This document shows positions 52,642 to 60,503 of a stretch of 64,000 bases of DNA, piece after piece. How positions within the stretch are numbered: position 1 is the stretch's first letter; every line of letters starts with the position of its first letter. This DNA comes from DATCJA01 sp963814955 (GTDB taxonomy: Bacteria; Acidobacteriota; Vicinamibacteria; Vicinamibacterales; UBA2999). Made by a program: the position numbers and the translations under genes. The stretch covers positions 248,001-312,000 of the forward strand of contig CAWFEX010000013.1 of assembly GCA_963814955.1 (NCBI GenBank). Direction: 5' to 3'. The notes under the pieces are model-generated. The model was not told where the DNA came from and did not search any database. It saw nothing but the letters and a program-made list of their open reading frames with translations.

Positions 52642-53529
52642 CTACACTGCACGCCTCTGCTCTGGAGGCCAGGCCGCGAAATCGTCGTGACCGACGACGA
52701 CGCGGGAACGTCCTGCGGCAACATGTTCCAGACGACGCGTGCGCCACCGCGCGATGGCAGTTGCCTGTTCTGGCGCCATCTCGGTGGCGGCTTGTGCCCA
52801 GCCATCGATGAGGAGCCGCATTACGTCACCCTCGGCTGGTCCCAACCTCCAGTTGCTCGACTCACGCCGGACGCGATACCCGAGATCCACAAAGCACCGT
52901 TCCGCGGACGCGGCGGCTTCAGGCCCCTGCGCCGGCCCGCCTAGTCCCTTGTCGGTGTTCTGATGGCGGTTCATGAGATCTCGAACTGTGTTGTCCAGAG
53001 GCTCTTCCGGCGTGCACGTGAATTGGCCGTTGTAGGTGATGGCGAAGAGCGCTGTCGCGCCTTCCGCATGGCAATGTGCGGCAAGCGCACGGAGCCAGGA
53101 TTCCGACACGAGATCGAGCAGGGCAGACGCAGTCACAAGATGGCGCCCCGAGAACATCTCGCGGTCGTCCAGGATTCCGAGGTCCTGCTGCCGCGTCTCG
53201 ACGTCGCACTCGAGCTGCGGGCCGAGAAGGACGCATCGCCCCGGCTCGATCCAGGTCTCGTATCCGCGCGCGACGCCCCAGGAGGCTAGTCGTTCTGGCA
53301 GCTCCGCCAGAAGAGCAGCGCTCCGGTCGACAGCAAGCCACTGCTGTTTGCGGCGCAGACGCTCGCACAAATACCGGACGTTCGAGCCGGTGCCGGTACC
53401 GAGGTCCAGCACCCGGATCGGTTCGCCTGCGGGCGCGGTTTCGACGACTGCGCGCGTCAGTGCTTCGGAGCGCGCCGCAAAGTCGGCGGGCTCGCGCAGT
53501 CGCAGCCAATCGGAGAGTGCGTCAGCCAC
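52642..53529 (-). CDS. Class I SAM-dependent methyltransferase
   Basis: A 295-residue methyltransferase with the SAM-binding motif IRVLDLGTGTGSNVRYLC, an acidic strand-2 end (AVDRSAALLAEL), and motif HLVTASALLDLVSESWL. It probably transfers a methyl group to a small molecule. The GTG at 53529 overlaps the stop of the glycosyltransferase gene by eight bases, so it is the last gene of a leftward operon with that enzyme, the PTPS-fold protein and the dehydrogenase. Confidence 0.85.
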   Translation of the reverse strand: MADALSDWLRLREPADFAARSEALTRAVVETAPAGEPIRVLDLGTGTGSNVRYLCERLRRKQQWLAVDRSAALLAELPERLASWGVARGYETWIEPGRCVLLGPQLECDVETRQQDLGILDDREMFSGRHLVTASALLDLVSESWLRALAAHCHAEGATALFAITYNGQFTCTPEEPLDNTVRDLMNRHQNTDKGLGGPAQGPEAAASAERCFVDLGYRVRRESSNWRLGPAEGDVMRLLIDGWAQAATEMAPEQATAIARWRTRRLEHVAAGRSRVVVGHDDFAAWPPEQRRAV

Positions 53530-54607
53530 GCGTGTCCAAGTGACTGATGGGAGCGAGCGCAGCCGCCATCCGCGTGCAGGCGTCGTCCCAGGTTGGCAGC
53601 AGGTCACGCCTGCGTCGTGCGCCTTCGGCGAGGGTCGCTCGAAGATGGTCGTCGCGAAGCACACGAGAGAGGGCGTCGGTAAACGCCAGGACGTCTCCCA
53701 CCGGCACGATCAGCCCGGCGTCATCACCGACGAGATCCGGGATTGCACCGGCCATCGTCGAGACCACTGGAAGTCCGTGGGCCAATGCCTCGGCGACCGC
53801 CATCCCGTAAGTCTCTTGCTGCGTGGCAAGGACGAAAAGGTCGGCCCGGTCATAGGCACTCGCGAGAGCGGAACGGTCAAGGTCCCCGACAAGCGAAACG
53901 CGATCCCCCATGCCGAGCGACGCTACCTTTGCCCGGACGCGACCGGCTGTTGCCGGGTCGCGCGTGAGACTGCCGGCGCACGTCAGACGCCACGGCACGT
54001 CCCGTGTCGCGCCAAGCGCCGTAAGCATCAATTCGTGACCCTTTCCTTGATTGAGCGTCGCTACGGTCAAGAGCTCGAGGGTACGAGCGGGGCCATTGTC
54101 GGCCGTGACGCGCGAGCCGCGCGCCAGCGGTGCGGGATCCGTGCCGGGTTCGACGATGACTACACGATTCGGCTCGATGCCGTATTTCGCGATCAGTGGG
54201 ACTGCGGCTTTGCCTGTGACAACGACGAGCGCCGCGGCTCCGAGGGCGCGGCGCTCTCCCTCCTCGAAGCGCGCGGCGGTACTCGCATCGAGGCCTATGG
54301 CGGCAGCCAGGGGCTGATGAACCAGTGCCACAAGACGCAGACGTGATGCCTCGCGGACGATGATCTCGGGCATGGCGCCGAGGGCCAGGCTGTCGACGAT
54401 GACGACGGATCCTCCGTCAACGGCAGCGAGCACTCGCTCGGCGTGCTGCAGCGCGTCAGGTGTTGGATAAGGAAAGCTCGTGTCGAGCTCGAGAACGTGC
54501 ACCAGCCAGCCTCGCCGTCGGAGGCCGTCAACAATCCGCAAATCATAGATATAGCCACCGGTGCGCGTCTCGAGCGGACCCGGCGCAGCAAGGACAACCG
54601 ACGGCAT
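53522..54607 (-). CDS. Glycosyltransferase family 4
   Basis: A 361-residue GT-B fold enzyme. The N-terminal domain has TRTGGYIYDLRIVDGLRRRG and GSVVIVDSLALGAMPEI; the donor domain has TVATLNQGKGHELMLTAL, RVSLVGDLDRSAL, LFVLATQQETYGMAVAEALA, GLPVVST and a late EXE-like site typical of GT4. It uses a nucleotide sugar. It begins one base after the PTPS-type gene stop and overlaps the methyltransferase, tight coupling that suggests glycosylation of a pathway intermediate. Start ATG 54607 begins with MPSVVLAAPG. Confidence 0.9.
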   Translation of the reverse strand: MPSVVLAAPGPLETRTGGYIYDLRIVDGLRRRGWLVHVLELDTSFPYPTPDALQHAERVLAAVDGGSVVIVDSLALGAMPEIIVREASRLRLVALVHQPLAAAIGLDASTAARFEEGERRALGAAALVVVTGKAAVPLIAKYGIEPNRVVIVEPGTDPAPLARGSRVTADNGPARTLELLTVATLNQGKGHELMLTALGATRDVPWRLTCAGSLTRDPATAGRVRAKVASLGMGDRVSLVGDLDRSALASAYDRADLFVLATQQETYGMAVAEALAHGLPVVSTMAGAIPDLVGDDAGLIVPVGDVLAFTDALSRVLRDDHLRATLAEGARRRRDLLPTWDDACTRMAAALAPISHLDTRG

Positions 54608-54608
54608 C

Positions 54609-55016
54609 TTATGCCGGTTTGATTTCGGCCTCGAATGACGCCGACGCGATGTGGGACTCGTGCAGTGTGACGCGGATCCGCTCGAGTTTGGTGCCCCCCG
54701 GTCCAAGATCGCCGCGCGCGACGGCGGCGACAAGACCGTCGAAGACGACCCGTGCCAGCATCTCTGTCGTGGTGTTGCGGCCGGCGAAGGCCGGAATCTC
54801 GTCGAGGTTGCGATAATTCAAATCGGCGAGCACCCGCCTCAGCACGTCTCCCGCGCGACCTATATCGACCACGATGCCGTCGGCGTCGAGGTTCGGTCGC
54901 TTGAGCTCGACGTCCACGACATAGGTGGCTCCGTGAAGTCGCTGTGCGGGGCCGAACACCTGGCCCTTGAAACTGTGGGCAATCATCATGTGGTCACGAA
55001 CGGTGATGCTGTACAT
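54609..55016 (-). CDS. PTPS/QueD-fold protein lacking catalytic Cys and a zinc His
   Basis: A 135-residue T-fold protein related to 6-pyruvoyl-tetrahydropterin synthase and QueD: RDHMMIAHSFKG, LHGATYVVDVEL, DADGIVVDIGRA, LADLNYRNLDEI and PTTE-like NTTTEMLARVVFDGL, ending with LHESHIASASFE. Of the usual features, His14 and His28 are present, but the catalytic Cys position (Cys-x-x-x-His-Gly-His) is Ala24 and the third zinc His is Ala30 (A-Q-R-L-H-G-A). The Asp/Glu pterin-anchor region is conserved. So it probably performs a different reaction or binds a different ligand than either named enzyme. Confidence 0.85.
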   Translation of the reverse strand: MYSITVRDHMMIAHSFKGQVFGPAQRLHGATYVVDVELKRPNLDADGIVVDIGRAGDVLRRVLADLNYRNLDEIPAFAGRNTTTEMLARVVFDGLVAAVARGDLGPGGTKLERIRVTLHESHIASASFEAEIKPA

Positions 55017-55062
55017 AGGTCAAAGGGCAAAGGTCAAAAGGCAAAAGGCAAAAGGGCGCCAA

Positions 55063-56039
55063 CTACGAGTATCTGATCCTGTGGCACAACGTGTCGCCTG
55101 GCGCCCGGGCGAGCGTTGACATGACGTCCGGAAGCGCCTCGAAGTCGCTCTCGCCCGTAATCAGCACGTCGAGCGCCGGGTTGCGCAGCAGACCGAGGAC
55201 GAGCTGCATCCGCCGGCGACTGTCCCATCGCGGACGCTGTGATGGGGCGACATGACCCACCTGTGAGGACGCGATCGTCAGGCGTTTGGAATGGAATGCG
55301 CCTCCGAGCGGCAGCGGCACGGTCTGATCGCCAAACCAGCTCAGCTCGACGATTTTGGCTTCAACGGCCGCCACCTGCAGCGCGAGATCAAGGCCGCCCG
55401 GCGCGCCGCTCGCGTCGATGACGAGGTCGGCCTCGGGACGGGCCGTGTGCGGTTCTGCGAACTGCACCTTCAGAGCCCTGGCGACTTCCGCGCGGCGAGG
55501 ATTGATGTCGATCAGCTCGACGTCGCATCCGGGAATACCCGAAAGGAGCCATGCAACCAGGCATCCGACGGTTCCCGCGCCGATCACCGCGATACGATCG
55601 CCGAGGTGCGGCCGGCCGTCCCAGACTCCGTTGACGGCAGTCTCGAGATTGGCGGCCAGTACCCGCGCGCCCGGGAGGTGTGCCGTCCAGCAGGAGGTGC
55701 ACGTCCGCGGCTGGGACGATGAAGCGAGTTTGGTGGGGATGCAGAACGAACACTGTGCGGCCGACCAGAGTTTCGGGACCGCGTTCGACGCGGCCGACGA
55801 TCGAATAGCCCGTACTTCACGGGGGATGGAAACTCTCCCTGCTGGAACGGTGCGCGCATGCGCTCCCATTCGCTCGGCGGAACACGTCCACCAAACACGA
55901 TCGCCTCCGTGCCGCGGCTGATGCCGCTGTACAGCGCGCGCACGACGACATCGCCCGCGGCCGGCGTCGGCAGTACTTCGTTGCGAATTTCGCCATGTCC
56001 TGGTGCGGTGACCCAGAATGCTCTGGCCTCATCCTGCAT
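55063..56039 (-). pseudogene. Zinc-type alcohol dehydrogenase-like protein, two frame breaks
   Basis: A medium-chain dehydrogenase-like protein of about 324 residues if two extra bases (near 55831 and 55674) are dropped. Segments: N-terminal FWVTAPGHGEIRNEVLP and ALYSGISRGTEAIVFGG; then SIVGRVERGPETLVGRTVFV and LHPHQTRFIVPAADVHLL; then AANLETAVNGVWDG, the NAD(P) Rossmann site IAVIGAGTVGCLVAWLL and SGAPGGLDLALQVA. The zinc ligands are not obvious. First gene of the leftward GT4-PTPS-methyltransferase operon, divergent from the CDP-alcohol transferase by 14 bases. Confidence 0.8.
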
Positions 56040-56053
56040 ACGCCGACATTCTG

Positions 56054-56764
56054 ATGCCGTACACACGCCGTTACAATGTCGTGTTCGTCTCGGGGACCGG
56101 AATTACGGCAGGCGTTGCGTGGATCGTTGGTTCGTCGATCGACGCCGGCGTTGTTTACCCGCTGCAAGCAGCCGCCTTCTTTGCGCTGCTCGTCGTGGCC
56201 GTCGTCAGCGTGGCCGGCGCGGACCATCCGTTCCCGCGCTTCGGACCAGCCAATTACGTGACAACGATCCGGGCGATGCTGGTAGCGCTCGTCGCAGGGT
56301 TGGTCGGGCGTTCAGTACCACCGGGAGTGCTCTGGGGCGTGATATTAGTGACGGCGCTGGTGGCCGTGCTCGACGGTCTCGACGGCTGGCTTGCGCGCAA
56401 CACAGGCACGGTCAGCGCGTACGGCGCACGATTCGACATGGAAACTGACGCGGCGTTCATCCTCGTCTTGTCGATACTGACGTGGCAGCACGGAAAGGCC
56501 GGTTCCTGGGTGCTGCTCTCCGGGCTCATGCGCTACGCGTTCGTCGCGGCGGGATGGGTGCTTCCATGGCTTGCCAAGCCGCTGCGGGCAACCCGACGCG
56601 GCCGGACCGTGGCCGTCATCCAACTGTTCGGGCTGAGCGTTGCGCTCGCCCCGATTGTTTCCCCGCCGGCCAGCGATGTGGCGGCTCTCATCTCGCTGGC
56701 TGCCCTCGTGTGGTCGTTCGGCATTGACGTCGCGTGGCTGTCGCGCCAATACCGCACGTCGTAG
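56054..56764 (+). CDS. CDP-alcohol phosphatidyltransferase
   Basis: A 236-residue membrane enzyme with about six helices and the complete family motif D-G-x-x-A-R-x8-G-x3-D-x3-D, read as DGLDGWLARNTG then YGARFDMETD. It joins a CDP-activated alcohol (often CDP-diacylglycerol) to a small alcohol. In this cluster the acceptor could be a sugar or polyol product. I chose ATG 56054; one 12 codons upstream overlaps the divergent dehydrogenase start. DoxX follows after nine bases. Confidence 0.9.
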   Translation: MPYTRRYNVVFVSGTGITAGVAWIVGSSIDAGVVYPLQAAAFFALLVVAVVSVAGADHPFPRFGPANYVTTIRAMLVALVAGLVGRSVPPGVLWGVILVTALVAVLDGLDGWLARNTGTVSAYGARFDMETDAAFILVLSILTWQHGKAGSWVLLSGLMRYAFVAAGWVLPWLAKPLRATRRGRTVAVIQLFGLSVALAPIVSPPASDVAALISLAALVWSFGIDVAWLSRQYRTS

Positions 56765-56773
56765 GAGCGAAGC

Positions 56774-57223
56774 ATGTCCATCGTGTCACGGCTTGGATCG
56801 CCCGCCGGCGCACTGCGAATTCTGTCGGTGGCGCTCGGTGTGTTCCTGATCTTCATGGCGCTCGACAAGATTGAGTGGCTGAGCGACAGCACGATGCTGA
56901 CGCGGCGCCTTCAAGAGTGGCGCGGCATGGTTCGTCCGCTGGCCCGCTGGTACCTCGATACGGTCGCGATTCCCGGAGCTCCCGTATTTGCGCGCGTGGT
57001 GGTGCTGGCCGAGCTGGCCTCAGGGACCGCGTTGATCCTGGGAGTAAAAATACGCCTGGCCGCCGCGTTGGCGTTTCTGATGGTGCTCAACTTCCATCTC
57101 GCCAGCGATCTCGTCTTCCGTTACAGCTATTTGATCAACGCCTACGGGCTGCCGATCCTCGGTGGCCTGCTGGCCCTGGCTGTCGGCGGAACCCGGTTGC
57201 CGTTCAGCGTGTCCCGAAGCTAG
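56774..57223 (+). CDS. DoxX-family membrane protein
   Basis: A 149-residue protein with four hydrophobic helices in the DoxX arrangement (LGVFLIFMALDKI, ARVVVLAELASGTALILG, AALAFLMVLNFHLASD, LPILGGLLALAVGG). DoxX-family proteins are small membrane proteins tied to quinone or sulfur metabolism or of unknown role. Ribosome site AGGAG precedes the ATG. It overlaps the convergent sulfatase gene by 20 bases. Confidence 0.8.
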   Translation: MSIVSRLGSPAGALRILSVALGVFLIFMALDKIEWLSDSTMLTRRLQEWRGMVRPLARWYLDTVAIPGAPVFARVVVLAELASGTALILGVKIRLAAALAFLMVLNFHLASDLVFRYSYLINAYGLPILGGLLALAVGGTRLPFSVSRS

Positions 57224-58920
57224 TGCGTTCGTTCGTAGTGTCCGGCTTCAGCCGGACCGTCGTGAGCGCGTCGAAGGGCGGCTTCAGCCGGACCGTGCGA
57301 GCCTCGGGTGCGTCGAAGGCGTCGAGCAGCATCGACGTCAGTTCGTGCATCGCACCGATCGATGGACGTTGCGGTTGCAGACCCTCATGGAATCCCGCAT
57401 CGCGCAGCCGGTGAAGCACAGGGTCGCGGCGGCCAATCACGTGCACGGGCACGCGCCACGGCGCATCCTTCCCGCTCACGGCGGCGGGCGGCTGATGGTC
57501 GCCAATCACGATCAACAGCGGGTCGTCTGACTGCTCGCGCACGTAGCCCGCGAGCGACGTGTACTCATAAGCCATGGCGCGCACGTAGCTCGGCGCGAGG
57601 TTCGACAGGTCCGGACTGACAGCCATGGCGCGCGCCACATCACCTTTGTCATAGGCATCCCTCGTCAACATCCGCGACCAGGCTGGCTGATACGGCGGCA
57701 CCGGGCCGAACGGGGCATGTGTGGTGCTCGTGGGAAAAACGACGAATACGGGAGCGCGAGTGGATTGGCGCCGCTCGAGCGTGTCGAGCCGGGCCAGCGC
57801 GTACTGATCCGGAATGCTCCACCACCCGAACTGCGGACCCTCATAGTCGAGGTCATCGCGGCCGTAGATCACGTCGAAACCGTAAAAGGCTCCTTCGGGC
57901 CAGGCTTGCCGCATACCGGGCATCAGTGCCACGGTGCGATACCCTCGTCTGGCGAAGTTCGTGATGATCGTGTTCCGCCGCGACGCCATCAGGGAGGTAT
58001 AGGCGTACTGGTCGCGCACTTCCACGCCCGACAGCAGGCTCAGGTGCGCCAGCCACGAGGAGCCGCCGAAGGTGGGGGAGTCCACGTAGGCCGAGACCAC
58101 CTGACGCCCGGAATCACGAATGGCGGCCTCGAATTCGGCGCGGCTGGCAGCGAGCCCCGCCGAAATTTCCGCCGTCTCGTATGCGATGGCGCCGTACAAC
58201 TCGACGAAGATGAGCAACACGTCCACGCCCGTGATGGCCCGAAGGCCGGTGTCGAGCGCGGGACTCGGTCCGAGCGGCGCGGCCGCCGCACCGGCGCCAA
58301 ACATCCCCAGCGCGTAGCGCGCCTGGCGCGCGTAGGCTGGCGTCACCGGGTTGGCAAATGTCACGTCAAACGGGGATCCGCCCGCGAACCGCTCACCGGC
58401 GAAGAGGACGAGGGCAATCGCGCCCAGTGCCCCAAGCGTCAATCGGTACTGGTCGACTTGCCATCGCCAGGGCGACCTGGCCAAGAGCGAGGCGAGCGAC
58501 GACGTAGGCCACGGCAAACGCCAGCACCGTTACGGTCGCGACAGTGGCAATCAACCACCAGGGGGCGGCCCGTGCAAGCATCGCTGCGACATTGCCCAGA
58601 TGCTGGGAGTCCCAGTACAGATTGAACTCCCGTCCATAAAGGCCGGGAGCGGTCACGTCGAGATAGTGTCCGGCGACGAGCGCCACCCAGATTGCCGGCA
58701 ACAGCCGCCGCGCCAGCGCCGGAGCGCGCCGATAGGCGAGGGTCAGCAGCAGCACGCACACGGCCAGCTCGACTGACAGGGCGGCGCCCCACGCAATCTT
58801 CGGTGTGGGCCACACGTTTTCGAACGTGAGGGAGGCGTTCAGGACGATTAGCGACAGGACGAGGAGTAACCCGTCACGGAGCGTTGCCGCGAACCGCCGT
58901 CGTTCACGTATCTGGGTCAC
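57204..58920 (-). pseudogene. Sulfatase-like membrane enzyme, frameshifted
   Basis: A membrane-bound alkaline-phosphatase-superfamily enzyme of about 571 residues. The N-terminal frame holds four or five transmembrane helices (LLLVLSLIVLNASLTF, AAPWWLIATVATVTVLAF); one extra base near 58451 moves the catalytic domain to the next frame: DVLLIFVELYGAI, AYVDSPTFGGSSWLAHLSLL, GPQFGWWSIPDQYAL, FPTSTTHAPFGP and LIVIGDHQPPAAV. The build resembles LTA synthase/phosphoethanolamine transferases. The Ser of TFGGSSW is a candidate nucleophile. The last 30 residues derive from a dispersed repeat (VRLKPDTT). Confidence 0.8.
57234..57293. repeat. Dispersed CCGGCTTCAGCCGG repeat within a 3' coding end
   Basis: Two tandem GGCTTCAGCCGGACCG palindromes (57243-57258 and about 57279-57295) after GTAGTG, in the same family as copies at 19251 and 34201. 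Here the repeat lies inside the 3' end of the sulfatase-like gene and is translated as VRLKPDTT-type residues. Confidence 0.75.
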
Positions 58921-58925
58921 TTTCT

Positions 58926-59573
58926 TTAGACCGACGAGAGAAGGTGTCCGAGCTTCTCCTTCTTGGTCTTCAGGTATCGCGTGGTGGACGCTGTCGGCGG
59001 GATTTCAATCGGAAGCCGCTCACTTACCGACAATCCGTCGCCCGTCAGGCCCGCGAGCTTCCTTGGATTGTTGCTGAGCAGACGCGTCGACTTCACGCCG
59101 AGATGGCGCAGCATGCCGAACGCGGCGCGATAGTCCCGGCCGTCGGCGGAGAAGCCGAGCCGCTCGTTCGCCTCAACAGTATCGACGCCCTGGTCTTGCA
59201 GGGCGTAGGCGCGAATCTTGTTCGCCAGCCCGATGCCGCGCCCTTCCTGATCGAGATAGAGCAGTACGCCGCTCCCGTTCTCGACGATTTGATCCATCGC
59301 CGTGTGCAACTGCGGGCCGCAATCACAGCGCGCGGAATGGAAGAGGTCGCCCGTCAGGCAGGCCGAGTGCACGCGCGTGAGCACGTTCTCTCCGTTGCCG
59401 ATGTCCCCGCGGACGAGCGCCACATGGGTTTTTGTGGAGAAAACGCTCTTGAATACGTGAATGTCGAACTCACCGTGATCTGTCGGAAGCTTTGCCGAAG
59501 CGACGCACCGCACCTGTGGCAGGCGAAGCAGCGCAGCAATGGAGGTCAGCGTACTGCGGAACCATGAAGTCAC
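58926..59573 (-). CDS. ribA: GTP cyclohydrolase II
   Basis: A 215-residue GTP cyclohydrolase II. The zinc site reads RVHSACLTGDLFHSARCDCG (Cys x10 Cys x Cys); catalytic stretches are YLDQEGRGIGLANKIRAYAL and the nucleotide loop SNNPRKLAGL. It converts GTP to 2,5-diamino-6-ribosylamino-pyrimidinone phosphate plus formate and pyrophosphate, the first step of riboflavin synthesis. No other classical riboflavin gene is here; the only other enzyme of that branch is the RibD-type reductase at 50659. So it likely feeds the neighbouring unassigned pathway. Confidence 0.93.
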   Translation of the reverse strand: MTSWFRSTLTSIAALLRLPQVRCVASAKLPTDHGEFDIHVFKSVFSTKTHVALVRGDIGNGENVLTRVHSACLTGDLFHSARCDCGPQLHTAMDQIVENGSGVLLYLDQEGRGIGLANKIRAYALQDQGVDTVEANERLGFSADGRDYRAAFGMLRHLGVKSTRLLSNNPRKLAGLTGDGLSVSERLPIEIPPTASTTRYLKTKKEKLGHLLSSV

Positions 59574-59656
59574 AAGGGAATCCCCAAAAGCATTGATTGT
59601 GGCGTGATCCGTGATCGTAGGTGCGGATGAAAAACCTTGTCAAACCGGCGACGAGC

Positions 59657-60433
59657 TCAGCGCGCAGATACCGGCTGCAGCCCGGCTCGCGTCAGCGCTT
59701 CGCGAGCCTCCGCGCCGGTCAGCGTCCGCAGGAAGGCGCGAGCCGCGTCGCCGCTGACGGCGCTGGTGGGGATGGCTGCCACATAGATAGTCGGCAACTG
59801 AATGGCCGCAGGCAGAGTGCCGGCGACTTTCACACCCTTATTCGGTTGCAGCTCGCTCGTAAACGAGATACCGAGCTCTGCCTCGCCCTTGGCGACCGCG
59901 TCTGCGACTTCAGACCCCTGCGTTCGATAGACGATCTTCGGTTTCATTGCTTCCGCGATACCCAACCGCTGAAGGAGGCCTTCCATATACGTTCCGGACG
60001 TTCCGCCTGACGCCGGACTCACATAAGAAACCGAGCGGGCCTTGAGCAGCGCGGCCTTGAAGGCGTCGGGCGTCGAAAGATCGGGCGAGGGTGCTCCCGC
60101 CCGCACGCCAACACCAATCAACGCGCGCGCCAGATCGACCCGGCTTCCGGCGACAATGAGATTCTGCTTTTGCAGCGCGTCCATGCCGGGACTGGCAAGG
60201 ACGACGACATCGGCTTTCTCGCCGCTGGCCAATCGTTTCTGCAGTGCGCCCGTGGTGTCGCTCACGTAGACGAGCCGGTTACCCGAGCTGCGGGTGAACG
60301 CGGCGCCGGCCTCCTTGATGGGTTCTGTCACCGCCCCGCCGACCAGCACTCTGAGCTCGGTCTGCGCGAACGCAAACGCGGGCAGCAGGATCAGCCAGAT
60401 GAACGCAACACTCGTACTCAATACTTGACGCAT
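59657..60433 (-). CDS. ModA-like ABC substrate-binding protein
   Basis: A 258-residue exported binding protein of the molybdate-binding (ModA/WtpA) type: signal peptide MRQVLSTSVAFIWLILLPAF, LRVLVGGAVTEPIKEAGAAF, FTRSSGNRLVY, SGEKADVVVLASPGMD, SYVSPASGGTSGTYMEGLLQ, RTQGSEVADAVAKGEAELGISF. No permease or ATPase genes adjoin, so its transport partner is elsewhere or it acts as a sensor. AGGGAG ten bases before ATG 60433 supports the start. Confidence 0.82.
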   Translation of the reverse strand: MRQVLSTSVAFIWLILLPAFAFAQTELRVLVGGAVTEPIKEAGAAFTRSSGNRLVYVSDTTGALQKRLASGEKADVVVLASPGMDALQKQNLIVAGSRVDLARALIGVGVRAGAPSPDLSTPDAFKAALLKARSVSYVSPASGGTSGTYMEGLLQRLGIAEAMKPKIVYRTQGSEVADAVAKGEAELGISFTSELQPNKGVKVAGTLPAAIQLPTIYVAAIPTSAVSGDAARAFLRTLTGAEAREALTRAGLQPVSAR

Positions 60434-60503
60434 CAGATTGTCTCCCTCGATCGTTGCGTGTCTCGTCCCGGGCGATCCTTCACATCCGTCGCGGCCGGTC
60501 ATC

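Noticed and set aside
53036..54346. A 436-codon plus-strand frame opposite the methyltransferase and GT4 genes
   Set aside because: No recognisable motifs; both minus-strand genes have strong ones and tight spacing.
58926..59573. Part of an ordinary riboflavin operon
   Set aside because: No lumazine synthase, riboflavin synthase or RibD deaminase gene is nearby; the surrounding genes are tailoring enzymes.
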